A stretch of DNA of 64,000 nucleotides from Shouchella clausii. Its GTDB lineage: Bacteria; Bacillota; Bacilli; Bacillales; Bacillaceae_D. The notes beneath the pieces are model-generated. The model was not told the origin of the DNA and searched no databases. It was given only the letters and a program-made list of their open reading frames with translations. Location of the stretch: contig NZ_CP019985.1 of assembly GCF_002250115.1 (NCBI RefSeq), forward strand, positions 992,001 through 1,056,000, read 5' to 3'. Both the position numbers and the translations under genes were made by a program. Below, one piece after another: positions 24,896 through 33,737 of this stretch. The stretch's first letter is position 1; each line of letters starts with the position of its first letter.

Positions 24896-26599
24896 TTACG
24901 ACGACTCTTGTTCTTTTAGCTTACGGTACAGTGTCGCACGGTGGATGCCTAACAATTTTGCAGCTTTTGCCTTATTTCCGTTTGCTAATACGATCGCTTG
25001 CTCGATTCGCTCCTTCTCGGAACGCCTCGCCGCCGCCTTTAATGATTCATTCTTTGCCTGGTTTTGCAAAAATGGAGGCAGTGTATCACTTGTCACTTCT
25101 TCCTCTTCGCCGATTGCCATAATATAATCGATCGCATTCGCCAACTCACGAACATTGCCAGGCCAATCGTATTCAAGGAAAGCATGCAAAGCGTCTTCAC
25201 AAAATCGTTTGCGTTTCATCGCGTACTCCTGTGCAAAACGGTCCATAAAGGCGCTAATTAAATAAGGAATATCTTCTTTACGTTCACGCAACGGCGGGAT
25301 GTTTAGTGTGATCGCCACTAGCCTATAATACAAATCTTTTCTAAACTTGCCCTCGGCCACTAATTGGTCGAGATTAGCATTGGTCGCTGCAATTAACCGA
25401 AAATCGGTTTGGATCGGCTGGCAGCCGCCAACCCGGTCAACTTGTTTCGTCTCAAGCACACGAAGCAGCTTTGCTTGCAACGCATTCGACATTTCTCCTG
25501 CTTCATCTAAAAAAAGCGTACCGCCACTTGCTTGTTCGAATTTCCCTACAGCCCCGCCTCGTCGCGCGCCAGTAAAGGCCCCTTCTTCGTAGCCGAACAG
25601 CTCGGCTTCGAGAAGCGTTTCCGGCATGGCAGCACAATTAATTGCAACAAATGGTCCATTGGCTTGGTTGCTCATTTGATGGATCAAACGGGCAAACAGC
25701 TCTTTTCCCGTACCTGTTTCGCCTGTCAATAGCACTGTCGCTTTTGTGCGTGCTACTTTGCGGGCAAAACATTTGCACGATTGGAGCGCCTCGCTCCTGC
25801 CTATAAGCCGGCGCTCGACTGACGTTTCGTTTTGCTTTGTTGGTTCAGTGGATGGTCGCTCCTCACTTAAAACGCGTGCTCGCTGTAAGATTTCATAAAG
25901 TTCGGAAACGCCTTCAAAAATCAACATGCCGACAGCTCCGACAACACGGCGATTTTCCCAAATTGGGATACGGTGGACCACCATATTTTGCCCCTCAATC
26001 CGTTGGATCTCGCCTCGCTCAGGAATGCCTGATTTTACAACTTCATGCAAGCGAGTATTCTCAATGACATCAGCGACAAACTTGCCTTCGACTTCCGCTT
26101 CGTCCTTTCCGCCAATAAAGCTGCGGTAAGCATTGTTCATTTTGACGATCTTTCCTTGCTTATCGACAATAACAATCCCTTCATAGGCGTTTTCTAAAAT
26201 CGCTTCCAGTATCGCTTTTTGCTCGTACTCTTCCCGCGCCTTCCGCCAGTTTTCTCTTGTGACTGCCCCAATATATTCATTGCCCTCTTTGATGAGAACC
26301 ACTTTACTTCCGTCTGGACTAGGTGTACGGCTGTCGTCGATTTCCATCACTTCTACCGATTCTAACGCTTTTTCAATCGCTGTTTCTCCACTGCTTATCG
26401 CTGCCACAATCGTTTCTGGAAGCAACGCCCCAACTGGTTCATCTTCTTCTGACACGAGCACGATCAAAGAGCCTGCATGCTGCAACAGACGGGCCCACTC
26501 CTGAATGGTCCGTTTTTCATAGAGAGCAAAGGAAACAGGTTCAATCCAATAGTGGCTTACATGAAAACCAGATTGGTTGATGGTCAATTGCTGTACCAC
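24896..26599 (-). CDS. Sigma-54 dependent activator with PAS sensor and Fis-type HTH
   Basis: A 567-residue regulator. Residues 1-130 hold an N-terminal sensor (paired CBS-like features, [17 protein letters not shown] and [14 protein letters not shown]). A PAS domain follows at about 145-225 ([18 protein letters not shown]). The AAA+ domain runs from about 265 to 500, with Walker [14 protein letters not shown], the sigma-54 contact loop GAFTGAR and Walker [13 protein letters not shown]. The C-terminal Fis HTH ([24 protein letters not shown]) ends the protein. GTG 26599 follows GGAGG. All elements for sigma-54 activation are intact, and a matching promoter and palindrome lie just downstream. 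The inducer is unknown, probably the hydroxy-acid or aldehyde of this pathway. Confidence 0.93.
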   Translation of the reverse strand: MVQQLTINQSGFHVSHYWIEPVSFALYEKRTIQEWARLLQHAGSLIVLVSEEDEPVGALLPETIVAAISSGETAIEKALESVEVMEIDDSRTPSPDGSKVVLIKEGNEYIGAVTRENWRKAREEYEQKAILEAILENAYEGIVIVDKQGKIVKMNNAYRSFIGGKDEAEVEGKFVADVIENTRLHEVVKSGIPERGEIQRIEGQNMVVHRIPIWENRRVVGAVGMLIFEGVSELYEILQRARVLSEERPSTEPTKQNETSVERRLIGRSEALQSCKCFARKVARTKATVLLTGETGTGKELFARLIHQMSNQANGPFVAINCAAMPETLLEAELFGYEEGAFTGARRGGAVGKFEQASGGTLFLDEAGEMSNALQAKLLRVLETKQVDRVGGCQPIQTDFRLIAATNANLDQLVAEGKFRKDLYYRLVAITLNIPPLRERKEDIPYLISAFMDRFAQEYAMKRKRFCEDALHAFLEYDWPGNVRELANAIDYIMAIGEEEEVTSDTLPPFLQNQAKNESLKAAARRSEKERIEQAIVLANGNKAKAAKLLGIHRATLYRKLKEQESS

Positions 26600-26689
26600 G
26601 GCATTTCCTCCATTCCAATTTGTCTAATTGTTTTGGTTCGCTGTTTTGCATAACTTAACGTATAGCTGCACTCAATTTGGGAGAGTGCA

Positions 26690-26703
26690 TGAAAGCGTTT
26701 GGA
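26690..26703. promoter_or_regulatory. Possible cre site upstream of the sigma-54 activator
   Basis: TGAAAGCGTTTGGA matches the cre consensus at 13 of 14 positions and lies about 90 bp upstream of the activator start. Catabolite repression of the activator itself is plausible. Confidence 0.55.
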
Positions 26704-26911
26704 AGCAGCGTACATATTGTTTCACTACTGCCAAGTGATTCCCTTCAAATAAAAGGAAACATGTGAAAAAAGGAATTCTAATGGGAATACGTTTAGGCAA
26801 CTGTGAATGGCTATGATATCCCCACAGTGTGGCTGTGGGCATGGAACATTTCAGCATTTTTTCGTTTTATTAAGATCATTTCACGCATTCTTTATCAGAT
26901 CTTAAATAGAT

Positions 26912-26940
26912 TTGGAAACCTGTCTCCTTTACACTACTAA
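26912..26940 (+). promoter_or_regulatory. Possible sigma-A promoter of the 62-residue protein gene
   Basis: TTGGAA (26912-26917), 17 nt, TACTAA (26935-26940), about 50 bp upstream of the start codon. The match is moderate. Confidence 0.35.
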
Positions 26941-26988
26941 TGAGAGCTAACGAAAAACAGGCTCCAATATGAATAGAGAGGTGAGCAC

Positions 26989-27177
26989 ATGTACTCAAAC
27001 GAAGATTTGCATGCAGTCGAAGAACGGGCGAAAGTGTTTTTGCCTACAGCTACAAGCGAACTCTCCGCTTATTTACGGGCCATCGAAGAATACGTTCGAA
27101 GCAAACGCAAGGATCTCGGCTTCGACCAAGCTGAACATTTAGAAACACAGCTTCTTGTCCACTATGGCTTAGAATAA
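26989..27177 (+). CDS. Small conserved-looking protein, unknown function
   Basis: A 62-residue acidic protein, mostly helical by composition (EDLHAVEERAKVFLP, SAYLRAIEEYVRSKRKDLGF, AEHLETQLLVHYGLE), with no Cys and no membrane segment. I do not recognise the family. GAGAGGTG sits 5 nt upstream of the ATG, a promoter-like pair precedes it and a terminator follows, so it is probably real and monocistronic. Confidence 0.65.
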   Translation: MYSNEDLHAVEERAKVFLPTATSELSAYLRAIEEYVRSKRKDLGFDQAEHLETQLLVHYGLE

Positions 27178-27202
27178 AGCCATCTAAATGAACACAAAGA
27201 AA

Positions 27203-27221
27203 GAAGCCTCCTCAAGGCTTC
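27203..27221 (+). terminator. Terminator after the 62-residue protein gene
   Basis: GAAGCCT-CCTCA-AGGCTTC forms a 7-bp stem followed by GTTTAC. A second hairpin (CCCCTGG / CCAGGGG, about 27269-27293) followed by GTTTCCTATTTT lies downstream and may act too. Confidence 0.6.
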
Positions 27222-27449
27222 GTTTACATAAATCTGTATTATTGTATGTGCATATGCGGTTTAACCCAAATTCCCCTGGCCCATCTGGAACCAGGGGTTT
27301 CCTATTTTCCAAACGGCCAACATTGCCATCACGATTCATTTCTTTTTTCATATTAATCAAATGTTTAATTAACTGCCGATCATTCCCTTTTTCATGCTAC
27401 AATTATTTTTAGAGACAGAAAGTTTAATAAAAAGGGGCGAATATCGACC

Positions 27450-27773
27450 ATGCCAATGATTCACGCTGAAGGCTATCATTCTTTTGAAGCCGAAAACGGA
27501 AAGAAACTTGTATTAGCGTTGGAAGACAACGGAGTAGACATTTTGCACCGCTGCGGCGGAAATGCTAGATGTACTACGTGCATGTGCGAAATTATCGAAG
27601 GCGACGCTGGCCCAATCGGAGAGGCTGAAGCAGCGATTCGTGCTAAAAAAGGAATCACTGCTGAAAACCTACGGTTGTCCTGCCAAATTCGCGTAGCAAA
27701 TGACTTGAAAGTCAAGCCGCTTCGCACAGCAACAAGCGAGCAAATGGATCCAGGCAAACGTCCAGAAGAGTAA
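27450..27773 (+). CDS. 2Fe-2S ferredoxin
   Basis: A 107-residue plant-type [2Fe-2S] ferredoxin-fold electron carrier. The cluster ligands are in LHRCGGNARCTTCMCEI (Cys-x5-Cys-x2-Cys; a fourth Cys follows in the same block) and LSCQIRVANDLKVKPL (final Cys). Length is typical of small soluble bacterial ferredoxins. AAGGGGCG lies about 11 nt upstream of the first ATG; the second ATG, two codons on, is also possible. It stands alone, so its redox partner is unknown. Confidence 0.88.
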   Translation: MPMIHAEGYHSFEAENGKKLVLALEDNGVDILHRCGGNARCTTCMCEIIEGDAGPIGEAEAAIRAKKGITAENLRLSCQIRVANDLKVKPLRTATSEQMDPGKRPEE

Positions 27774-27986
27774 TGCCCGTCCAGCGCTATTGTCGTCAAA
27801 CGGGACTGCTAGAAAACGGGCGGCGACGTCGCTATGATCCGTGCTCTTGCACAACTATCGTAAAGCTGATAAGTACAAAAGTAACATTAGCCTGAGGGGA
27901 GACAACTCATTGCCTCCCCTCTTCTTCATTCCTGTCTCTCGACGTGCTCATATACATGTAACGACAAACATACAACGATCTCACTT

Positions 27987-28559
27987 TTATTTAAAAAGCT
28001 TTAAGTATTCCACCATTTGCTCAGCCATGTAGTCAGCACTATATGTGTACCCTTCTTTGATCCAAAAATTAATCCTTCCTACTAAAGCAGCAGATTGAGT
28101 ATAACAATATAAGCTTCGATCTAATTTACTTTTATATTGCTTTAAGAAATGAATGTCACTCTCTAATAAATCCTTTATTGCAGAGCAAAGTTTTTCTTGA
28201 AAGCTAGGGAATTTATTAACATCAAACAGCAAACTGAACATCGCTTTGTTATCTTCAATGTATTTAAAAACCGTTTTAGATGCGGTTGAAGAGAGTTTAA
28301 TTGAAAGAGGCACCTCCCCGTTTTGAAATGTCGGTTCAATCTTACTGATAAACCCCTGTATGGCATCATCAATAATGTCTTCAATCAATTCATCTTGACC
28401 TGAATAATGAGCATAAAAAGTAGTGCGATTGTAATTAGCTAAGCTGGTTATTTCTTTAACTGTAAGATCCTTAGCATCATTTTCTCTAATTAAATCGATA
28501 AAAGCCATTCGAATGTCTCTTTTAGTCCTTTCAATTCTTCGATCCACTTTACCATTCAT
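27987..28559 (-). CDS. TetR/AcrR-family regulator
   Basis: A 190-residue regulator. The N-terminal HTH domain reads RIERTKRDIRMAFIDLIREN followed by LTVKEITSLANYNRTTFYAHY, the standard TetR DNA-binding pattern. The C-terminal ligand domain (about 70-190) resembles the TetR_C_7/YfiR-type region, ending MAEQMVEYLKLFK. ATG 28559 has AAGGAG 10 nt upstream. It is divergent from an oxidoreductase gene about 160 bp away, the usual arrangement for a local repressor. Both genes are clearly more AT-rich than the surroundings, a sign of possible horizontal acquisition. Confidence 0.88.
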   Translation of the reverse strand: MNGKVDRRIERTKRDIRMAFIDLIRENDAKDLTVKEITSLANYNRTTFYAHYSGQDELIEDIIDDAIQGFISKIEPTFQNGEVPLSIKLSSTASKTVFKYIEDNKAMFSLLFDVNKFPSFQEKLCSAIKDLLESDIHFLKQYKSKLDRSLYCYTQSAALVGRINFWIKEGYTYSADYMAEQMVEYLKLFK

Positions 28560-28721
28560 TGTTATCACTCTCCTTAAAACAACATACCAAACGGATTTGT
28601 CGTCAAATCAACATCAAATCGCAATCTGTCCGGGTTAAATCTGTCATCATTATATAATTGAAACTACACCTATACAAATAAGCAACATCTGTTGCCTAAA
28701 TTAAGGGAGATGACGGCGGAA

Positions 28722-29702
28722 ATGAGAGCGTTAGTTATACAAGAACCTAAATCAATCAATGGATTAAAGATCATTGACAAAAAAATACCTGAACCTCAGA
28801 AAGGTGAAGTCCGCATAAAAGTATTGGCTGCCGGTCTTAATCCTTCCGATTTTCAATATGCCCTTAATAACGAAGTAGCTAATGAAGAACGAGTACTAGG
28901 AATTGATGTATGCGGAATTGTAGACGAAGTAGGAAGTAACGTGAAAAACCTTAAAGTGGGGGACCGTGTTTACTATTTACGAAGTTTAAACAATGTCCAT
29001 GGTGGTTTTGCTGAATATGCTATTACATCGGCGGATTTAGTCAGTATCGTGCCTGAAGAAGTACCGAGTCATGTTGCCGGAGTGGTTCCGGGTGCTGGCT
29101 TTACAGCTTATCAAGCCATTATTCAGAAATTACGTCCTGTTTCAGGAAGAACGATCTTAATTCACGGTGACGCAGGTGGTGTAGGCAGCTTTGCGATACA
29201 ACTTGCAAAAATGTCGGGCCTAACTATCATTTCCTCATGCCTTCAGAAAGATATGGCGTACGTTCGCTCACTAGGGGCGGATAAAGTGATAGACTTCACC
29301 GCAAAAGACGTCCATGAAGAAACAATGAAATTTACCAATCAACGAGGAGTAGATTATGTATTAAGTACCGTCGGTTCTGAAATCGCAACAAAAGATCTAG
29401 ATGTTTTAGCACTTGGAGGAGAGATGGCAGTTACAGCTGGCTTTCCTGCATTTGATAAATGGCGTTTTTATGAAAAGGGGCTTTCCATACATGAATTAGC
29501 TACAGGGCTGGCCCTTACTTCAGGTGACAGCCAAGCTGAAGAGAACCTTAAGATGATCGGGAATGAGGTTGCGAAGTTGTTAGCCAACAAGAAAATAAAA
29601 CCACCGAAAATCACAAAAATTAAGCTAGAAGACGTTCCAGATTATCTCGAAAAAATGAAAAACGGTAAAATTACTGGAAAAGTAGTAGCCGAGCTTTATT
29701 AG
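28722..29702 (+). CDS. Zinc-free quinone oxidoreductase-like / NADP-dependent alcohol dehydrogenase family protein
   Basis: A protein of about 326 residues of the medium-chain dehydrogenase/reductase superfamily. It shows the GroES-like N-terminal domain (EVRIKVLAAGLNPSDFQYAL, GIDVCGIVDEVGSNVKNLKVGD) and the Rossmann domain (ILIHGDAGGVGSFAIQLAK). The zinc-binding Cys/His of true alcohol dehydrogenases are absent, which fits the quinone-oxidoreductase branch acting on quinones or alpha,beta-unsaturated carbonyls. The start is uncertain: ATG 28722 (AAGGGAG 12 nt upstream) is preferred over 28692. It is divergently paired with the TetR regulator, probably its repressor, and is AT-rich. Confidence 0.85.
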   Translation: MRALVIQEPKSINGLKIIDKKIPEPQKGEVRIKVLAAGLNPSDFQYALNNEVANEERVLGIDVCGIVDEVGSNVKNLKVGDRVYYLRSLNNVHGGFAEYAITSADLVSIVPEEVPSHVAGVVPGAGFTAYQAIIQKLRPVSGRTILIHGDAGGVGSFAIQLAKMSGLTIISSCLQKDMAYVRSLGADKVIDFTAKDVHEETMKFTNQRGVDYVLSTVGSEIATKDLDVLALGGEMAVTAGFPAFDKWRFYEKGLSIHELATGLALTSGDSQAEENLKMIGNEVAKLLANKKIKPPKITKIKLEDVPDYLEKMKNGKITGKVVAELY

Positions 29703-29822
29703 GAACACTAATACTAGCCAAAAACCGGCGTGCACGTGTACGCGAGCCGCAACAGCTTGGGAATCAACAAACAAAGAGGAGCAAAAGTAATAGCGACTAA
29801 CATGCAGTAAGCAAACCGGTTA

Positions 29823-29854
29823 GTAACAAAGCAGCCTAACGACTGCTTTGTTAC
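29823..29854. terminator. Perfect hairpin between convergent oxidoreductase and nucleotidase genes
   Basis: GTAACAAAGCAG and CTGCTTTGTTAC form a perfect 12-bp stem with an 8-nt loop. There is no strong U-tract on either side. It lies between two convergent genes, where a shared terminator is expected. Confidence 0.55.
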
Positions 29855-29863
29855 ACTCGTGGT

Positions 29864-30385
29864 TTACAGGAAATAATCTCTGACATCGAGCCAATTGTGG
29901 ACACGGGGATAGCCCGTTACGTTCACATTATGAGGCGATGTAAACAAAATCCCTTCCCCTGAAAACCGTTCTAATTGGCGCACATTATCGTCAATCAAAT
30001 AGTCGGCGTGGATGATGCTTTTATTGCCGCAAAAGACAATATTTTGGTCATCAATAAATGGGAAATGCTCTTTAAGCCATTCGTACTTTGCATTAAAGGA
30101 TGTTGGAAAATCCATTGCCGCCGTTGCTACAAATATTTCGTATGACTGGGCCAGTTCCTCTACGACCTCTTGGCAATGTTCCATCACCTCCAAGTCGCGG
30201 AAATAAGTAGGGTCGAGCAAATAGCCGCGGATTTCTTTCACTAACTCAGGGCGAAGCTCTCTTAGCTTTTTGCCGTGTAAATCATCGGTTGTTAGTTGTT
30301 CGCCAAAATCCCTATTAAACAGTGCCAAATGCTTTTTGTTAAAGTCAGCCATCACTTCATCCATGTCAATTGCAATTCGTTTCAT
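29864..30385 (-). CDS. 5'(3')-deoxyribonucleotidase-like HAD phosphatase
   Basis: A 173-residue HAD-superfamily protein. Motif I is IDMDEVMADFN (catalytic Asp-x-Asp), motif II lies around FVATAAMDFP, and motif IV is DYLIDDN. This matches the NT5C family, which dephosphorylates deoxynucleotides. The start ATG at 30385 follows AGGGGTGG; an adjacent ATG at 30388 is too close. The gene is alone on its strand. Substrate preference is not readable from sequence. Confidence 0.88.
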   Translation of the reverse strand: MKRIAIDMDEVMADFNKKHLALFNRDFGEQLTTDDLHGKKLRELRPELVKEIRGYLLDPTYFRDLEVMEHCQEVVEELAQSYEIFVATAAMDFPTSFNAKYEWLKEHFPFIDDQNIVFCGNKSIIHADYLIDDNVRQLERFSGEGILFTSPHNVNVTGYPRVHNWLDVRDYFL

Positions 30386-30549
30386 CATTCCACCCCTAAT
30401 TGATTGTTCTCCATATAGATTACCATAGTTTTTAGAAACAGGTTGCCTGACAAACGTTCTATGTACTAGAGGGTTATGGCGTTTTTGGCACTGCAAGTGA
30501 CGACTTACCGATTTTGGCCCTTACAAGCAGCAATACTCAGAGAATTAAA

Positions 30550-30586
30550 AGCGGTCTTTTTCCCGACTGAATCGGAAAAGGACCGC
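30550..30586 (-). terminator. Terminator after the two DUF2642-type genes
   Basis: AGCGGTC-CTTTTCC and GGAAAAAGACCGCT pair with a short loop, followed on the minus strand by TTTTAA. It lies just after the stop at 30603. Confidence 0.8.
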
Positions 30587-30602
30587 TCGATTTTAAGTCG
30601 AT

Positions 30603-30833
30603 TTAACCTTGTATAGGTTGATCTTCTGTTTGCAAAAACCGCACATGATTGACAGCCTTTGTGTCAATAAATTGGCTTGTGTCTGGTCCATATCCATAAC
30701 CATCGGTGCCATCAATAATTAGCAATTTAGGGGTCACACGGACAAGGATGCCTTCAATAAAATTCGTATCAGTGGCTACCTCCACCCGCGCGTCGAGGCG
30801 TTGAGCTAGCCTTCTATAAAGTGAATTGCACAA
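30603..30833 (-). CDS. YuzF/DUF2642-like small protein
   Basis: A protein of about 76 residues resembling the DUF2642 group (YuzF and spore-associated relatives): EVATDTNFIEGILVRVTPKLLIID, then a Gly/Tyr turn. The TTG at 30833 is preferred because GGAAGGAGG precedes it by 8 nt; the ATG at 30854 directly abuts the previous stop and lacks a site. It is coupled to the related gene 30855-31109. A spore-coat role is suggested by relatives, not by this sequence. Confidence 0.65.
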   Translation of the reverse strand: MCNSLYRRLAQRLDARVEVATDTNFIEGILVRVTPKLLIIDGTDGYGYGPDTSQFIDTKAVNHVRFLQTEDQPIQG

Positions 30834-30854
30834 GTACTTTGCCTCCTTCCGCAT

Positions 30855-31109
30855 TCAGCTTAGTGACCTGACCGTTTCGATTTTGGCAATGCGGACAAGC
30901 ACGTCTGCACCTATTTCATCCAACAATTCAATATAGTCTTCCCCAACGACCACTAATTCGCCAGCGAGATAGCCGAAGGGTGTTGAAATTTCAATTTGTT
31001 TACCGACGAGACCGCGTAGCAGTTCCCTTTTCGCCCGTGCCTTTTTCCAGCATCTTGGGAACCAAAGCAACAAGAAAAAATTTTTTAGTGCATACCAAAC
31101 ACGTAACAT
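30855..31109 (-). CDS. DUF2642-like small protein, upstream partner
   Basis: An 84-residue protein. The N-terminus is hydrophobic and basic (RVWYALKNFFLLLWFPRCW), then comes an Sm-like beta fold (LVGKQIEISTPFGYLAGELVVVGEDYIELL). It shares the same short domain as its downstream partner, suggesting duplication. AAAGGAGGGG lies 4 nt upstream of the ATG. The operon ends at the terminator at 30550-30586. Confidence 0.7.
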   Translation of the reverse strand: MLRVWYALKNFFLLLWFPRCWKKARAKRELLRGLVGKQIEISTPFGYLAGELVVVGEDYIELLDEIGADVLVRIAKIETVRSLS

Positions 31110-31312
31110 TTTTCCCCTCCTTTACATCTTCTTTAGTAAATGCAAAATAGAGTATATTTGCTTGTGAGATTGGCCTATGCTCGTTTCAAATTTACGAATT
31201 GTACCGATTCGCCCATTTTTCTTTCGCCACAACAACACGAATTCAGCTCTGTCGTTAAATGTTAAAAGCTCTCTTTCGCATCGGTTGTTCTAACATCTTA
31301 CGAATACAGCAA

Positions 31313-31349
31313 AAAGGACTGAGACTGCAAAAGCAGCACCCAGTCCTTT
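31313..31349 (-). terminator. Terminator of the mannan operon
   Basis: AAAGGACTG / CAGTCCTTT with an inner CTGC/GCAG pair. On the minus strand it is followed by TTTTTGC. It overlaps the mannanase stop codon. Confidence 0.75.
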
Positions 31350-32310
31350 ACAAGTGATCAATTACTTTTAAGCCCATTTCCCCATAGACAATCCGTTCGC
31401 CCCAACTCGTTAATGGACCTGATGGGCCTTCAGCTAAATCCAAGTATTCAACACCCCCGCTATTGCCATACCATGACCAGGCAAGCCAGCCCACTTGCCG
31501 CTCTGCTGTATAGGCCAAAATCGCATCTTCATCGACATCGCCATCATGATGCCTATGGCCAAATTCACCGATTACCACAGCAAGATTTTCAGCAAGTACA
31601 CCGTCGATGTTTTCAGAAACTGTCGCCCTATCCGCTCCTGCATATTCGTACATATGGATGGAAAACATTGTGTTTTTTAATGGATCGGAGGCAAATACGT
31701 CGGCTCCCCGCTCATGGATAGAGGCAGGGTACTGTCCCCAACCTGCCGCATCAACTATTAACGTATGGGCGAGGCCAGCACTGCGCAAGCGCGGGATCGC
31801 TTGTGCGTATGCCTCTGCCCAAACGTCACTCCTCCACGCCCCATACCATTCATTGGCAATGTTAATGATTACCCGGTCTTCTGTCCCCTTTAGAACATCA
31901 GCCATTTCGATCCAGTAATCGACTGCTTTATCTAAATCATCGGGATTATCACTTCCTGTAGCATCGTGGACTTCCAGCACGGTTGTCAACCCATATGTTT
32001 CTGTGGCAGCAAGCACACGGGCAAGCTCAGAGGCATCATCTTTTTCCCATTGCTGTCCATTGGATAAGACGATTCTCACTGTGTTCGCCCCTGTTTCTGC
32101 TATGGCAGGGATTGCCTCCTCTAAATCTTGTTTAAACCAAGAATGTCCATGGTTGACGCCACGCATAACGTAAGGATCGCCATTTTTGTCCAACAACTCT
32201 GTACCTTTTACGTGAAAGCCGCTTTGTGCAGATGCTAAACCGCTACTGTATACAAACAAAACCAACACCACCACTAGTGCTCCAACCCATTGTAACCGCT
32301 TACGATTCAT
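31348..32310 (-). CDS. Secreted endo-beta-1,4-mannanase (GH5_8)
   Basis: A 320-residue extracellular glycoside hydrolase family 5 enzyme that cleaves beta-1,4-mannan chains. The signal peptide (NRKRLQWVGALVVVLVLFVY, cleavage after ASAQ) precedes a catalytic domain starting at GFHVKGTELLDKNGD. The acid/base Glu lies in IINIANEWYG and the nucleophile Glu in VVIGEFGHRH. The sequence closely resembles characterised alkaline Bacillus mannanases such as the JAMB-602 enzyme, with no carbohydrate-binding module. ATG 32310 has AAGGAGG upstream. It is the last gene of the mannan operon. The polymer is cut outside and the fragments enter through the ABC system encoded just upstream. Confidence 0.93.
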   Translation of the reverse strand: MNRKRLQWVGALVVVLVLFVYSSGLASAQSGFHVKGTELLDKNGDPYVMRGVNHGHSWFKQDLEEAIPAIAETGANTVRIVLSNGQQWEKDDASELARVLAATETYGLTTVLEVHDATGSDNPDDLDKAVDYWIEMADVLKGTEDRVIINIANEWYGAWRSDVWAEAYAQAIPRLRSAGLAHTLIVDAAGWGQYPASIHERGADVFASDPLKNTMFSIHMYEYAGADRATVSENIDGVLAENLAVVIGEFGHRHHDGDVDEDAILAYTAERQVGWLAWSWYGNSGGVEYLDLAEGPSGPLTSWGERIVYGEMGLKVIDHL

Positions 32311-32338
32311 ACGCTCAAAATCCTCCTTACCAATGATA

Positions 32339-33601
32339 TTAGTCCATCTCAAATTCTGTACGAAGCCGGTCTGCTAGTTTCTCTAAAGCTCCCTCTGCAT
32401 CCACATCCCGGGTTTCATCCATGATCTGGTCGATCACAGGCTGAATGTTAGAGACAGCCTCTAACTTGTCTGGAAACATGCTTTGCACGACTGTGTTTTC
32501 TTCCATGATCGTCTGGAATGCTTCGACATTTTCTGGTACCCATTGGCCTTCGGCAAATGTATGTGATTCACGAATGACTGACGGATTGGCGCCAACGATG
32601 TTCGCCTGGATGGACTGGCCTTCGCCATGGGTTAAAAATTCTAACAGCTTCCATGCTTCTTCAGGATGGTCTGTTTGCGATCCAATGCCGATCGGCAATC
32701 CAAGCAACTGCGATTTGTTCCCAGCTTTCCCTGCCGGCACTTCAACAATGTCCCATTCAAACTCTCCGTCTTCTGCGTATTGGCGCCAATGCCACGGCCC
32801 TGCATAGGCCATTGCTGCCCGATTCGCTAAAAACAGATCACCAAGCCCTTCCGATTCAGTTGCCAATGGGGCGACGCGATGGACATGCACCAAGTCATGC
32901 ATAAACTCAATCGCTTCAATTGTTTCTGGTGAATCTAACTCGACTTTAGACCCATCCATATTAAACGAAGCACCGCCGTTTTGGACAATCATTTCTTCCC
33001 ACATCAGCCCGGCAATCCCAAATTGGACAATCTTCCCGTCTTCTTCAATCGTTGTCGCTTTTGCCGCTTCTAAAAAGTCGTCCCATGTCCAGCCAGCTTC
33101 CGGGTAAGGATGGCCTGTCTCGTCAAACATATCTTTGTTATAAACAATATGATGAGAAGTCAAATCCCTTGGCATTGCATACCGCCCGCCTTCCCACGAT
33201 CCAATGTCCCACGCTCCAGGCAAATATTCGTCTTCTTTTATGCCACTCTCTTCAATGAATTCGTCAAGCTCCATTAACATTCCTTGGTTTACATAGTCGA
33301 TTAAGGCTGTATCAATCATCCAAAACACATCCGGTTGGTTCCCTCCAGCCGACATCGTTGTTAGCCGTTCAATGTAATTATCCCAAGGAACGTGGCTTAG
33401 TTCGACTTTAATGCCAGGGTTTCTTTCCTCAAACACATCAAGGATTTCACGCTCTCCTTTCAGTTCCGCCGGGCCATTTCCCCAGACAAGCATCCGCAGC
33501 GTTACATCGCCACCACCGCCTCCTGCACTTTCCTCACCTCCACAAGCAGAAAGGGCCAGTAGCGAAGCTAACACGATTGGTGCATACATCGATTTTTTCA
33601 T
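32339..33601 (-). CDS. Oligosaccharide ABC binding lipoprotein (mannan operon)
   Basis: A 420-residue solute-binding lipoprotein of family 1. The signal is KKSMYAPIVLASLLALSAC (lipobox LSAC), followed by a short Gly/Glu linker and the core (RMLVWGNGPAELKGEREIL, NQPDVFWMIDTALIDYV, PRDLTSHHIVYNKDMF, AMAYAGPWHWRQYA). ATG 33601 has AAGGAG 9 nt upstream. It precedes the mannanase and follows two permeases, so mannooligosaccharides are the likely ligand. Confidence 0.9.
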   Translation of the reverse strand: MKKSMYAPIVLASLLALSACGGEESAGGGGGDVTLRMLVWGNGPAELKGEREILDVFEERNPGIKVELSHVPWDNYIERLTTMSAGGNQPDVFWMIDTALIDYVNQGMLMELDEFIEESGIKEDEYLPGAWDIGSWEGGRYAMPRDLTSHHIVYNKDMFDETGHPYPEAGWTWDDFLEAAKATTIEEDGKIVQFGIAGLMWEEMIVQNGGASFNMDGSKVELDSPETIEAIEFMHDLVHVHRVAPLATESEGLGDLFLANRAAMAYAGPWHWRQYAEDGEFEWDIVEVPAGKAGNKSQLLGLPIGIGSQTDHPEEAWKLLEFLTHGEGQSIQANIVGANPSVIRESHTFAEGQWVPENVEAFQTIMEENTVVQSMFPDKLEAVSNIQPVIDQIMDETRDVDAEGALEKLADRLRTEFEMD

Positions 33602-33737
33602 CCATCTCATCTCCTTAAATATGAGTTCGTCACCTTACGGCCGCAAAATGTGGAACATAGATGTCAAGATGAATGGGCCGCTAATAAGGTAGGAGCCACG
33701 TTCCCGAAAACAAACAAATCCGCTTGCCTAAAAGCCA

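Larger units (their letters stand above)
26600..26988. other. Intergenic region between sigma-54 activator and a small gene
   Basis: About 390 bp. It contains a 13/14 cre box at 26690-26703, a short hairpin CCCACAG-TGTGG-CTGTGGG near 26820-26838 without a U-tract, and a promoter-like pair before 26989. No supportable gene was seen. Confidence 0.5.

Noticed and set aside
26820-26838. Hairpin CCCACAG-TGTGG-CTGTGGG
   Set aside because: No U-tract and not placed after any gene on the right strand; not called as a terminator.
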